A stretch of 64,000 nucleotides of DNA from assembly GCA_004555915.1 (NCBI GenBank), contig SFJM01000008.1, forward strand, positions 62,001 through 126,000. Direction: 5' to 3'. This document shows positions 8,643 to 17,123 of this stretch, in pieces. How positions within the stretch are numbered: position 1 is the first letter of the stretch; the number at the start of each line of letters is the position of its first letter. This stretch comes from Clostridiales bacterium (GTDB taxonomy: Bacteria; Bacillota; Clostridia; Oscillospirales; Butyricicoccaceae). The position numbers and the translations under genes are program-made. The notes beneath the pieces were generated by a model. That model did no database searches. It was not told where the DNA came from and worked only from the letters and a program-made list of their open reading frames with translations.

Positions 8643-8731
8643 CAGATCAAGTTCATCCTCTGCAAACGCAGCTTCAAAAACGTACGACCAATACCTCGTG
8701 ATCTGGAATGTATATTCCTGTACAAATAAGC

Positions 8732-8915
8732 GGCAGGTTTCCTGACTCAGGGATCCATACAGGAAGCAGCCTTCCCAGCCAGACAGCCAGTGACCGGTGC
8801 CGCAGCACCATTGCTTTCCTATTCCTCCATCACAGTGACGAGATCGTACAGGATTTGCACCTGTTTCCCTTTTACCCTCTGTCTCTGCAGCCATGCCGCA
8901 GGCAGAGGCACCGAT
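8732..8915 (-). promoter_or_regulatory. Cobalamin riboswitch aptamer
   Basis: The minus strand carries the conserved cobalamin aptamer elements in order: GGTGCC at 8912-8907, the AAAAGGGAA block near 8868, a CAGGTGCAAATCCTG arm, a GTCACTG element near 8838 and again near 8790, and the closing AGTCAGGAAACCTGCC at 8747-8732. A TATAAT-like -10 box lies at 8981-8976. The aptamer precedes the cbiK-like gene with an intrinsic terminator between them, so B12 sufficiency should turn the operon down. Confidence 0.93.
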
Positions 8916-9092
8916 TATTTCTTATTCAATTGTTTTTTTTTTGCCTGTTTGGAAGAACCCCAAACAATTTTCTACATTATAGCACAGATCAACTGAAAAG
9001 AGTAGGATTAGATTGAAAAACTGTTAGGATAAATTTCCATTATGTTTTGATATTTTATCATCCAGTTTGTCTCAAACGCGGAATTTGGGTTT

Positions 9093-9134
9093 GGCAAAGA
9101 CTTTGCCAGCAGCCGGACCAGTATGTCCGGCTGC
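9093..9134. repeat. Two adjacent hairpins in the tgt 3' flank
   Basis: A 7-bp inverted repeat (9093-9107, GGCAAAG/CTTTGCC with a 1-base loop) is followed by a perfect 10-bp stem (9109-9118 with 9125-9134). Neither has a U-tract. Together with the tandem repeat next to it, this makes a dense block of secondary structure in non-coding DNA. Confidence 0.7.
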
Positions 9135-9147
9135 CGGGGTTGCGCGG

Positions 9148-9253
9148 GAGCGCACAAACATTTCTTTTGCCAAGCTTTTCTTTTTGCAAAGAAAAGCGGA
9201 GAGCGCACGGACATTTCTTTTGCCAAGCTTTTCTTTCTGTAAAGAAAAGCGGT
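9148..9253. repeat. Tandem duplication of a 53-bp hairpin element
   Basis: Two copies of a 53-bp unit (9148-9200 and 9201-9253) differ at only a few positions. Each contains an AAGCTTTTC...GAAAAGC inverted repeat that folds into a 10-bp stem. The second copy ends at the tgt stop codon, so on the minus strand these are the first structures downstream of tgt. No gene is seen between 9008 and 9252. Confidence 0.85.
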
Positions 9254-10383
9254 TAGATGCGCTTGGACAGTTTTTCGCTCCACTGGGCACGGAATTCCGC
9301 AAACCGTCCTTCGTCCAGTGCCTTGCGGATTTCGATCATGAGGTTGTTGTAGAACCACAGGTTATGCATAACCGTCAGACGCTGGCCGAGCATTTCGCCG
9401 GACTTTAACAGATGCCGGACATAGGCACGGCTGTAGGTGCGGCAAACCGGACAGTTACAGTGCTCATCAATCGGCTTGTCATCCAGCTGGTATTTCGCAT
9501 TGTTCAGATTACGGATACCATCCCAAGTGAACAGATGCCCGTGACGTGCGTTGCGTGTCGGCATAACACAGTCAAAAAAGTCTACACCGCGCCATACCGC
9601 TTCAATGATGTTGGACGGCGTGCCCACACCCATTAAATATCTCGGCTTGTCCACCGGTGCATGGGGAATGACCACATCCAGAATATGATACATGGTTTCT
9701 GTGGATTCCCCCACAGCCAGACCGCCAATGGCATAGCCATCCAGATCCAGCTTTGCAATTTCCTTCATATGCTCCACACGCAGGTCATCATAGGTTCCAC
9801 CCTGATTGATGCCAAACAGCATCTGCTGGGGGTTGATGGTCGTGGGCAGGCTGTTCAGACGATCCAGTTCGGTTTTGCAGCGCTTGAGCCAACGGGTGGT
9901 ACGTGCGCAGGAATCCTTGACATACTCATATGGAGCCGGATTTTCCACACATTCATCAAATGCCATGGCAATATCTGAGCCAAGATTGGACTGAATCTGC
10001 ATGCTTTCCTCCGGGCCCATGAAAATCTTGCGTCCGTCTACATGGGAAGAAAAGTATACACCCTCCTCTTTGATGCGCCGCAGGGAGGACAGGGAAAAGA
10101 CCTGGAATCCACCGCTGTCAGTCAGAATCGGGCCATCCCAGTTCATGAACTTGTGCAGGCCACCCATGGCATGGACAATCTGGTCACCCGGACGGACATG
10201 CAGATGATACGTGTTGGAGAGTTCAATCTGGCAGCCCAGTTCCTTCAGATCCTTTGCGGATACTGCACCCTTGATGGCACCCTGTGTGCCGACATTCTGG
10301 AAAACCGGTGTCTGTACGGTGCCATGCGCACAGGTAAATACACCACGGCGGGCATTTCCTTCTGTTTTCAATACCTGAAACAT
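9253..10383 (-). CDS. tgt: Queuine tRNA-ribosyltransferase
   Basis: A full-length 376-residue Tgt, the cytosolic enzyme that exchanges guanine 34 of GUN-anticodon tRNAs for preQ1. Visible marks are the DSGGFQVFS motif near residue 92 with the nucleophile-region Asp, the second catalytic Asp region in CVMPTRNARHG near residue 267, and the zinc site CNCPVC...C...H around residues 305-335. The ATG has AAGGAGG 8 bases upstream. It follows queA by 13 bases, the usual clostridial queA-tgt pair, so the two act successively in queuosine formation. The Tyr, His, Asn and Asp tRNAs are its substrates; a tRNA-Asp(GUC) gene is at 54086. Confidence 0.95.
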   Translation of the reverse strand: MFQVLKTEGNARRGVFTCAHGTVQTPVFQNVGTQGAIKGAVSAKDLKELGCQIELSNTYHLHVRPGDQIVHAMGGLHKFMNWDGPILTDSGGFQVFSLSSLRRIKEEGVYFSSHVDGRKIFMGPEESMQIQSNLGSDIAMAFDECVENPAPYEYVKDSCARTTRWLKRCKTELDRLNSLPTTINPQQMLFGINQGGTYDDLRVEHMKEIAKLDLDGYAIGGLAVGESTETMYHILDVVIPHAPVDKPRYLMGVGTPSNIIEAVWRGVDFFDCVMPTRNARHGHLFTWDGIRNLNNAKYQLDDKPIDEHCNCPVCRTYSRAYVRHLLKSGEMLGQRLTVMHNLWFYNNLMIEIRKALDEGRFAEFRAQWSEKLSKRI

Positions 10384-10396
10384 GTCATTGTCCTCC

Positions 10397-11431
10397 TTAT
10401 TCCGTATAAATCAGCATGGAATCACCAAAACTGAAGAAGCGATATTCCTCCTGTACCGCAACCTTATAGGTGTCCATAATCATCTCTCGGGTTGCAAATG
10501 CGGAAATCAGCATCATCAATGTGCTTTCCGGCAGATGGAAATTGGTAATCAGGCAGTCCACTGCCTTGAATTTATATCCCGGATAAATAAAAATATTCGT
10601 CCAGCCGGAGCAGGGACGGACGGAGCCATCCTCTGCGGCAATGGTTTCCAGTGTACGGGTTGCCGTGGTACCCACGGCAAAAATTCTGCCGCCATTTTTA
10701 CGTGTCTGGTTGATGATGGCAGCATTTTCCTCATCCAGCATATAAAATTCCGAATGCATCACATGGTCATTGACATCTTCTACTTTGACCGGACGGAAGG
10801 TACCCAGACCCACATGCAGCGTCACATAGGCAATGTTGACCCCTTTCGCCTGAATCTGTGCCAGCAGCTCCGGCGTAAAATGCAGGCCGGCTGTAGGTGC
10901 GGCTGCGGAACCCGGTGTCTTGCTGTATACGGTCTGATACCGTTCCGGGTCTTCCAGCTTTTCTTTAATATAGGGCGGCAGCGGCATCATGCCAAGCTCT
11001 TCCAAAATTTCTAAAAAGATACCATCATAATGGAATCGAATGAGGCGGTTGCCGCCATCCGGCAGAATATCCTCCACAGTAGCGGTCAGCTTGCCTTCAC
11101 CAAAGCTGAGCTTTGCACCGACACGGCATTTTTTGCCCGGACGGGTCAGGCATTCCCATACCCCATCCCCTTTGTCGGTGAGAAGCACCAGCTCAACCGG
11201 ATAGCCGGTATCCTCACGGACACCCAGCAGGCGGGCCGGGATAACACGGGAATTGTTCAGTACCAGCGTATCACCCGCATGCAGATACTCCGGCAGCTCA
11301 TAAAAATGCCGGTGCGCAATATCACCGGTAGCCTTGTTTAACGCCAGCATACGGGAGGAATCCCGCTTGTCCAGCGGGGTCTGTGCAATCAGACGCTCCG
11401 GCAGGTCATAATAAAAATCACTTGTTTTCAT
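10397..11431 (-). CDS. queA: S-adenosylmethionine:tRNA ribosyltransferase-isomerase
   Basis: A 344-residue QueA, which transfers and rearranges the ribosyl of S-adenosylmethionine onto preQ1-tRNA to give epoxyqueuosine. The N-terminus DFYYDLPERLIAQ, the SRML segment and the central SAAAPTAGLHF motif near residue 175 are family hallmarks. Length is normal. The ATG at 11431 has only a weak ribosome site. The gene leads the two-gene queA-tgt unit on the minus strand. Between its start and the lysine-riboswitch promoter (11432-11603) I see no credible gene, no preQ1 aptamer and no clear consensus promoter. Confidence 0.95.
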   Translation of the reverse strand: MKTSDFYYDLPERLIAQTPLDKRDSSRMLALNKATGDIAHRHFYELPEYLHAGDTLVLNNSRVIPARLLGVREDTGYPVELVLLTDKGDGVWECLTRPGKKCRVGAKLSFGEGKLTATVEDILPDGGNRLIRFHYDGIFLEILEELGMMPLPPYIKEKLEDPERYQTVYSKTPGSAAAPTAGLHFTPELLAQIQAKGVNIAYVTLHVGLGTFRPVKVEDVNDHVMHSEFYMLDEENAAIINQTRKNGGRIFAVGTTATRTLETIAAEDGSVRPCSGWTNIFIYPGYKFKAVDCLITNFHLPESTLMMLISAFATREMIMDTYKVAVQEEYRFFSFGDSMLIYTE

Positions 11432-11603
11432 GTTCTGTTATCAACGCGAATACAGCGCGTCAGCCTCCTTATCCCCATACGACAGCAGCAGAAAACAGGT
11501 TCTGTCTGTCAGGAATGATATAAAATCTATGATACCGTAAAGGGCATACGAAATCAAGAGCCGGAAATGCTGTCGTTTTGTGCGGTTTCCCCATGGAATC
11601 GTC

Positions 11604-11633
11604 TTGACAAAGCAAATTACCACATGATAGAAT
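11604..11633 (+). promoter_or_regulatory. Sigma-A-type promoter of the lysine riboswitch transcript
   Basis: TTGACA (11604-11609) and TAGAAT (11628-11633) are 18 bases apart, about 25 bases ahead of the aptamer. Confidence 0.75.
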
Positions 11634-11657
11634 AATAAAAGCTTAGTTGTATAAGTA

Positions 11658-11840
11658 CGATTGAGGCGCAGCTGACATCAGTATTGCCCGTTAGGAGGCG
11701 AATCCTTTCGATGACCGGGCAGGAAAGGGGAAGCTGCCGAAGAGAATGCCGGATTCGCAGGCGTTTATCTGGACGGGCATGAGAATATCTGTCCGGCTGT
11801 CACCGGTTTGCTCCCGTGATGCGCTATCGCTACTACAGGA
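11658..11840 (+). promoter_or_regulatory. Lysine riboswitch (L box)
   Basis: The region carries L-box elements in order: GAGGCGCAG and CAGTA at 11663-11684, GGAAAGGGGAAGCTGCCGAAG near 11722, a GTCACCGG...CCCGTGA arm near 11798, and the closing GATGCGCTATCG at 11818-11829. It lies between a promoter and an intrinsic terminator upstream of asd-dapA-dapB, so lysine should repress its own pathway. Confidence 0.92.
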
Positions 11841-11878
11841 ACCTGTTTGGAATCAAACGGGGTGGTTTGTTACGCATC

Positions 11879-11909
11879 ACCGGCCGGAAATTACCGACCG
11901 GCTTTTTCT
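11879..11909 (+). terminator. Terminator of the lysine riboswitch
   Basis: A GC-rich CCGGCCGG/CCGACCGG-type stem is followed by TTTTTCTT, 80 bases before asd. It is the expected OFF structure of the L box. Confidence 0.8.
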
Positions 11910-11991
11910 TATGTAAAATTCGGAGCAGGCGACAAGCTATAATGATATACTATATTGTGAAAACAATCGCTTTTCAGGAGGAAACAGCAAC

Positions 11992-13071
11992 ATGAAGAAT
12001 TACAGAGTCGGCATTATTGGCGCAACCGGCATGGTAGGCCAGCGCTTTGTCACCCTGCTGGCAAACCATCCGTGGTTTACTGTCACTGCAATCGCAGCCA
12101 GCGGCCGCAACAAGGGCAAGACCTATGCAGAGGCAGTGGATGGACGCTGGAAGATGGCAACTCCGATTCCGGAAAATGTCAAGGATATGGTCCTGTATGA
12201 TGCAGAGGGCGATGCAGAGGAATTTGCTTCCCAGATTGATTTCACCTTCTGTGCCGTTAACATGAAGAAGGACGTTATCCGTGCTCTGGAAGAAAAATAC
12301 GCAAAGCTGGAGTGCCCGGTTATCTCCAACAACAGCGCACATCGTTTCACCAAGGATGTTCCGATGATTATCCCGGAAGTCAATGCAGATCATGCAAAGA
12401 TTATCCCGGCACAGCGCAAGCGTCTGGGTACCAAGCGCGGCTTTATTGCGGTTAAGTCCAACTGCTCCATCCAGTCCTATGTTCCAGCGCTGACCGCACT
12501 GAAGGATTTCGGTATTGAGAAGGTTGCTGTATGCACGTATCAGGCAATTTCCGGTGCCGGCAAGAACTTTGAGACCTGGCCGGAAATGGTTGACAATGTC
12601 ATCCCGTACATCGGCGGCGAGGAAGAGAAGTCCGAAAAGGAGCCGATGAAGGTTTGGGGCACCGTAGAGGGCGATGAAATCGTTGCAGCTTCTGAGCCGG
12701 TAATTTCCGCACAGTGCCTGCGTGTACCGGTAAGCGATGGCCATACCGCAGCAGCTTTCGTCAAGTTCAAGAACAAGCCGACCAAGGAGCAGATTCTGGA
12801 GGCATGGGCAAATTACAGCGGCCGTGCACAGGAGCTGGAGCTGCCCAGCGCACCGAAGCAGTTCCTGCATTACTTTGAAGAAGATGACCGTCCGCAGGCT
12901 CGTCTGGACCGCAATCTGGAAGGCGGCATGGCAGTTTCCATCGGCCGTCTGCGTGATGACGTGATCTTTGATTACCGCTTTGTCAGCCTGTCCCATAACA
13001 CCCTGCGCGGTGCTGCAGGCGGCGCTGTGGAAATGGCAGAGCTGCTGTGTGCAGAAGGCTACATGGATTGA
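11992..13071 (+). CDS. asd: Aspartate-semialdehyde dehydrogenase
   Basis: A 359-residue enzyme that reduces aspartyl phosphate to aspartate semialdehyde with NADPH, the branch point to lysine, threonine and methionine. The N-terminal GATGMVGQRF motif binds NADP, Cys158 in KSNCS is the catalytic nucleophile and His251 in SDGHTAA the acid/base. Length and sequence match the archaeal/fungal-like branch of the family rather than the E. coli type. AGGAGG precedes the ATG. It is the first gene under the lysine riboswitch and is followed by dapA and dapB, so here it serves mainly diaminopimelate/lysine synthesis. Confidence 0.95.
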   Translation: MKNYRVGIIGATGMVGQRFVTLLANHPWFTVTAIAASGRNKGKTYAEAVDGRWKMATPIPENVKDMVLYDAEGDAEEFASQIDFTFCAVNMKKDVIRALEEKYAKLECPVISNNSAHRFTKDVPMIIPEVNADHAKIIPAQRKRLGTKRGFIAVKSNCSIQSYVPALTALKDFGIEKVAVCTYQAISGAGKNFETWPEMVDNVIPYIGGEEEKSEKEPMKVWGTVEGDEIVAASEPVISAQCLRVPVSDGHTAAAFVKFKNKPTKEQILEAWANYSGRAQELELPSAPKQFLHYFEEDDRPQARLDRNLEGGMAVSIGRLRDDVIFDYRFVSLSHNTLRGAAGGAVEMAELLCAEGYMD

Positions 13072-13169
13072 TAATTTAACGAGAATATTGTATCGGGAGA
13101 GATATACAGGGAGGCACGGACAAAATAGCTGTGCTTCCCGGATACCATTTTGATCGGAGGGAAAACCTA

Positions 13170-14063
13170 ATGAAAAAGCCTATTTTTACCGGCGCGAATG
13201 TCGCTATTGTTACCCCGATGACTGCTACCGGCGTAAATTACCCGGAATTCAAGCGCATCATTGACGATCAGATCAACCGCGGTATTGATTCCATTACCAT
13301 CTGCGGTACGACTGGTGAAGGCTCCACACTGACCGATAAGGAGCACAAGGAAACCATTCAGTTCGGTGTTGACTATGTCAATGGCCGTGTTCCGGTTATT
13401 GCCGGTACCGGTTCCAATGATACCGGATATGCACTGGAGCTGTGCAAGTTCGCTTCGGAGGCTGGTGCGGATGGCCTGCTGACTGTTACTCCGTATTATA
13501 ACAAGGCGACCCAGCAGGGCCTGATTAAGCATTTCAACCTGCTGGCTGACGCAACCCCAACCCCGATTATCCTGTACAGCGTACCGAGCCGTACCGGTGT
13601 TACCATCCAGCCGAAGACCTATCAGGAGCTTTCCAAGCATCCGAACATCAATGGTGCAAAGGAAGCAACCGGTGATTTCTCCCTGCTGGCAGAGGCCATG
13701 CGTCTGTGCGGCGATGAGCTGAACTTCTGGTCCGGCAACGATGATATGATCGTTCCGCTGATGGCAATGGGCGGCAAGGGCGTCATTTCCGTTCTGGCAA
13801 ATGTTGCACCGGATGTGGCACACAACATTGCACAGCTGTGCCTGGACGGCGATTATGCAAAGGCACGTGAGATGCAGCTGCAGTATCTGGAGCTGATTAA
13901 CGCACTGTTCCTGGAAGTTAACCCGATTCCGGTTAAGATGGCCATGCGCTTCCTGGGCTGGGATGTTGGTGAGCTGCGCATGCCGCTGTGTGATATGACC
14001 GATGAGCATGTGGCACAGCTGAAGCAGGCAATGGCAAATGCTGGTTATCCGGCAGTAAAGTAA
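13170..14063 (+). CDS. dapA: 4-hydroxy-tetrahydrodipicolinate synthase
   Basis: A 297-residue DapA, condensing pyruvate with aspartate semialdehyde as the first committed step to diaminopimelate and lysine. The CGTTGEG motif (residues 45-51), Tyr137, Arg141 and the Schiff-base Lys164 in the NGAKEATGD segment are all present. I chose the ATG at 13170, with GGAGGG 8 bases ahead, over an upstream in-frame start at 13131 that lacks such a site. It lies about 100 bases after asd and 13 before dapB, all under the lysine riboswitch. Confidence 0.95.
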   Translation: MKKPIFTGANVAIVTPMTATGVNYPEFKRIIDDQINRGIDSITICGTTGEGSTLTDKEHKETIQFGVDYVNGRVPVIAGTGSNDTGYALELCKFASEAGADGLLTVTPYYNKATQQGLIKHFNLLADATPTPIILYSVPSRTGVTIQPKTYQELSKHPNINGAKEATGDFSLLAEAMRLCGDELNFWSGNDDMIVPLMAMGGKGVISVLANVAPDVAHNIAQLCLDGDYAKAREMQLQYLELINALFLEVNPIPVKMAMRFLGWDVGELRMPLCDMTDEHVAQLKQAMANAGYPAVK

Positions 14064-14076
14064 GGAGCGGTTCAGG

Positions 14077-14838
14077 ATGTTGAAAATCGGACTTTGCGGC
14101 TGTAATGGCCGTATGGGCAAGGTCATCACGGACATTGTCTCCAAGAAGGAAAACATGAAGATTGTTGCCGGCTTTGACAGCTATACCGAAAAGCTGGCAG
14201 ATTATCCGGTTTATGCGGATGCCCATGAGTTTACCGGCGCATGTGATGTTATCATTGACTTTTCCAATGCCAACTCGCTGGAAATGCTGCTGGATTACGG
14301 CAAAAAGACCCGCACGCCGCTGGTCATCTGCTCCACCGGACACAGCAAGGAACAGCTGGCGGAAATGCGCGCGGCATCCGCTGAAATCCCGGTATTCCGT
14401 TCCGGCAATATGTCCATCGGCATCAACCTGATGATGGATCTGCTGCGTAAGGCGGCATCGGTTCTGGGCGATGGCTATGACGTGGAAATCACCGAAAAGC
14501 ACCACAACCAGAAGCTGGACGCACCGTCCGGTACGGCCCTGATGCTGGCTGATGCGGTCAGCGAAGCGCTGCCCTATGACGCGGAGTATGTATATGACCG
14601 TCATGAACGCCGTGAGAAGCGTCCGGCACATGAAATTGGTATCCATACCGTGCGCGGCGGCACCATCGTAGGCGAGCATGAGGTTCTGTTCGCCGGCCGT
14701 GATGAGCTGATTGAAATCCGTCATGTGGCACTGTCCCGTGAGGTGTTTGCAGTCGGTGCGGTAGATGCGGCAGCTTATCTGGGTTCCCAGACCCAGCCGG
14801 GCATGTATGACATGTCTGATGTGATCGCAGCCAAGTAA
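14077..14838 (+). CDS. dapB: 4-hydroxy-tetrahydrodipicolinate reductase
   Basis: A 253-residue DapB that reduces the DapA product using NAD(P)H. The N-terminal GCNGRMGK nucleotide motif and the HHNQKLDAPSGTA signature near residue 147, with the catalytic His-His and Lys, identify it. AAGGAGCGG lies ahead of the ATG. It is the last gene of the lysine operon, with a strong terminator 15 bases after its stop. The rest of the diaminopimelate route is not in this window. Confidence 0.95.
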   Translation: MLKIGLCGCNGRMGKVITDIVSKKENMKIVAGFDSYTEKLADYPVYADAHEFTGACDVIIDFSNANSLEMLLDYGKKTRTPLVICSTGHSKEQLAEMRAASAEIPVFRSGNMSIGINLMMDLLRKAASVLGDGYDVEITEKHHNQKLDAPSGTALMLADAVSEALPYDAEYVYDRHERREKRPAHEIGIHTVRGGTIVGEHEVLFAGRDELIEIRHVALSREVFAVGAVDAAAYLGSQTQPGMYDMSDVIAAK

Positions 14839-14852
14839 ATGAAAATAGAAAT

Positions 14853-14886
14853 GCCTCCGGTTCACAAAGTCCGGAGGCGTTTTTTT
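14853..14886 (+). terminator. Rho-independent terminator of the lysine operon
   Basis: A GCCTCCGG/CCGGAGGC stem (14853-14860 with 14871-14878) is followed by a seven-T run. Confidence 0.92.
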
Positions 14887-14939
14887 GGCGCATAAAGCCG
14901 TCTCAGGGCGGGCATACTTCCCGTGAGGAAGTGATATTG

Positions 14940-15149
14940 ATGCAGAATGATATGCGGCGGTACCAGTGTTCCGTATGCGGCTATGTGTATGACCCTGTTC
15001 ATGGCGAACCAAAGGAACACGTGGGCATCGGTGTGCCCTGGTCCCATGTGGGAAGCAGCTTCCGCTGTCCGGTCTGCGGACAGGGCAAGGCGGCCTTCCA
15101 GCAGATCCGTACCAGGGAATTTTCCGGAATCCCCACAGCAGAGGAATAA
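14940..15149 (+). CDS. Rubredoxin
   Basis: A 69-residue one-iron electron carrier of the cytosol. Two Cys-X2-Cys knuckles (CSVCG near residue 9 and CPVCG near 42) with the YVYDP and GxPW segments between them are the classic rubredoxin pattern. GAGGAA ends 9 bases before the ATG at 14940, which decides the start over a GTG at 14931. The C-terminus is about 15 residues longer than in small rubredoxins. It probably supplies electrons to oxygen- or peroxide-detoxifying enzymes in this anaerobe; no partner lies nearby. It stands alone between two terminators. Confidence 0.9.
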   Translation: MQNDMRRYQCSVCGYVYDPVHGEPKEHVGIGVPWSHVGSSFRCPVCGQGKAAFQQIRTREFSGIPTAEE

Positions 15150-15154
15150 AAAAG

Positions 15155-15180
15155 ACCGGACGGGAAACCCGTCCGGTTTT
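15155..15180. terminator. Bidirectional terminator between rubredoxin and the AEC permease
   Basis: A perfect 10-bp stem (15155-15164 with 15168-15177), loop AAA, then TTTT. The minus strand has a T-run from the preceding A-run, so both convergent genes can use it. Confidence 0.85.
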
Positions 15181-15205
15181 GCATGTGGGCATGGATACAA
15201 CGGCA

Positions 15206-16138
15206 TCAGCCAATAAACAGCTGGCTGAAGCCCAGGACAATCGGCATGGCAACGGCGGATATCACGGTGGAAAACGCGATAATCTGACTGGAATAACGGT
15301 AATTGGTGCCGAACATCTGGGCGAACATGGAACAGGCCACCGCACATGGGGTTGCAATGCTGACCAGCAGGACGCGGGATACCTCCGGGTCAAAGGGCAG
15401 CAGGGCAGCCACGGCAATGGTCATCAGCGGAATGACAAACAGGCGGCACAGGGAAACCAGATAAATGGAACGGTCTTTGAGCGTGTTTAACAGGTTGGAT
15501 TGTGCCAGATACACGCCTAGGACAATCATGGCCAGCGGTGTATTCAGGTCACCCAGAAATGAAATCGCGTCATCCAGCACGGTAGGCATCCGGAACGAGG
15601 TGAGGAAGATCACCAGCCCGATGCATAAGCCGATGGTGCCCGGATTGAGGGCAATCTTACGCCAGTTCATGGTGCCGCCGGAGCGTCCGCTGGCACGGTT
15701 CAGCATCCATACCCCCACGGTCCACAGGAAAATATTGGTCACCACAATGTTGATGGAGCCGATGAATACACCGTCCTCACCGTACAGGGCCTGCAGCAGC
15801 GGAATCGCCATAAAACCATTGTTGGAAAAAATGGTGCACATGCGCTTGTCCGCATAGTCCGGAGAATTCTTTGGAAATACCAGTGCAGACAGTGCCAGGC
15901 TGGCGACAAGCAGCAGGACAGAGAGCAGAAAGGCTTCTGCCAGCTTTCCCATCATGGCGGGATCAAATTCCCGGCAGAAGGAATGGATGATAATACATGG
16001 CATGACAAAGGTCATAAGCACGGAGGACATCTGTGCCGAGCCTTCATCGGTCACCATGTTTCGTTTGTAACAGATTGCGCCCACGCCAATCAACAGGAAC
16101 ATGACAACAATCTGGATATACAAAGCTGATACGTTCAT
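15206..16138 (-). CDS. AEC family permease
   Basis: A 310-residue membrane protein with about ten hydrophobic segments, of the AEC (auxin efflux carrier-like) family that exports or exchanges small organic anions such as malate. It is similar in architecture to the AEC protein at 2220-3227, but clearly diverged from it and in an unrelated context. It is transcribed alone and ends at a terminator shared with rubredoxin. The PSP- and NNGFMAIPL-like segments near residue 110 fit the family's conserved pore helices. The substrate cannot be told from sequence. Confidence 0.82.
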   Translation of the reverse strand: MNVSALYIQIVVMFLLIGVGAICYKRNMVTDEGSAQMSSVLMTFVMPCIIIHSFCREFDPAMMGKLAEAFLLSVLLLVASLALSALVFPKNSPDYADKRMCTIFSNNGFMAIPLLQALYGEDGVFIGSINIVVTNIFLWTVGVWMLNRASGRSGGTMNWRKIALNPGTIGLCIGLVIFLTSFRMPTVLDDAISFLGDLNTPLAMIVLGVYLAQSNLLNTLKDRSIYLVSLCRLFVIPLMTIAVAALLPFDPEVSRVLLVSIATPCAVACSMFAQMFGTNYRYSSQIIAFSTVISAVAMPIVLGFSQLFIG

Positions 16139-16217
16139 GGGAATTCCCGCCTTTTGTTAAAAAATCTACAGAATAAAGTATATCATAGCATCAGTTGGCC
16201 GAGATGTCAAAGATAGA

Positions 16218-16247
16218 TTGACAGCACCCGCCGGTCGGCGATATACT
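16218..16247 (+). promoter_or_regulatory. Promoter of thiM-thiE
   Basis: TTGACA (16218-16223) and TATACT (16242-16247), 18 bases apart. I see no TPP riboswitch between this promoter and thiM. Confidence 0.75.
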
Positions 16248-16298
16248 AGAAAGGCAGGACTTTGCCTGCAGATCTGATGAATCAAGAAGGAAATTCGT

Positions 16299-17123
16299 AT
16301 GTTTGAACAGATTTTGGAGCAGGTACGCCGGCAGAAGCCGCTGGTGCACTGCATTACCAATTATATTACCACCAATGACTGCGCCAATATTGTGCTTGCC
16401 TGCGGCGCTTCACCGACGATGGCAGAGGCGGAGCAGGAGACAGCGGAAATCGCATCGGTTGCCGGTGCGCTGGATATCAATATCGGCAATCTGAATACCA
16501 TGACTGTGGCAGCCATGCATAAGGCCATGGAGGCAGCCAACCGGCATGACGTGCCGATTATCCTCGACCCGGTGGGGGCAGGTGCATCCAGCTACCGCAT
16601 GGCAACCCTCAGGGACTTTTTTGCCAACTATCACTTTTCCGTGGTGCGCGGCAATGTCTCCGAGCTGCTTGCCGTGGGCGGTGCGGCATCCAACACCAAG
16701 GGCGTGGATGCCGGAGCAGCAGACGCCGTGACAGAGGAAAATCTGGAGGAGCGTGTGGCATTCTTCAAGCAGCTGAGTGCAAAGCTGGGTGCCGTGGTTT
16801 CAGTCAGCGGAGCCATGGATATTATTGCGTCCCCGGAACGGGCGTATATCTGCCGCAACGGGCATCCCATGATGTCCTGTGTTACAGGTACCGGCTGCAT
16901 GCTGTCGGCGCTGACAGCCGCTTACTGCGGGGCAAATCATGACGCGATTCTGGAAGCAGCAGCTGCTGCCACTGTCGCCATGGGAGTTGCCGGCGATATC
17001 GCTTACCGGAAAACCATGGAAGCCGGACAGGGAACCGGCTCGTTCCGGGTTCATCTGATGGATGCCATCAGCCTGATGGATGCGGACACACTGAATGGAG
17101 GAATGAACATTGAAATTCGATAA
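16299..17123 (+). CDS. thiM: Hydroxyethylthiazole kinase
   Basis: A 274-residue ThiM, which phosphorylates 4-methyl-5-hydroxyethylthiazole for thiamine salvage. The PLVHCITNYIT start motif, the DPVGAGAS segment near residue 93 and the TGTGCMLSA motif near 198 with the catalytic Cys are family hallmarks. AAGGAAA precedes the ATG. Its last 14 bases overlap the start of thiE, so the thiazole kinase and the coupling enzyme are made together. No other thiamine synthesis genes are present, suggesting salvage of thiazole; thiD may be elsewhere. Confidence 0.95.
   Translation: MFEQILEQVRRQKPLVHCITNYITTNDCANIVLACGASPTMAEAEQETAEIASVAGALDINIGNLNTMTVAAMHKAMEAANRHDVPIILDPVGAGASSYRMATLRDFFANYHFSVVRGNVSELLAVGGAASNTKGVDAGAADAVTEENLEERVAFFKQLSAKLGAVVSVSGAMDIIASPERAYICRNGHPMMSCVTGTGCMLSALTAAYCGANHDAILEAAAAATVAMGVAGDIAYRKTMEAGQGTGSFRVHLMDAISLMDADTLNGGMNIEIR

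Noticed and set aside
11441..11623. 60-codon minus-strand frame upstream of queA
   Set aside because: It overlaps the promoter of the lysine riboswitch and has no ribosome site.
16140..16298. TPP riboswitch before thiM
   Set aside because: I looked for the conserved CTGAGA and ACCTGAT elements and did not find them; only a promoter is visible.
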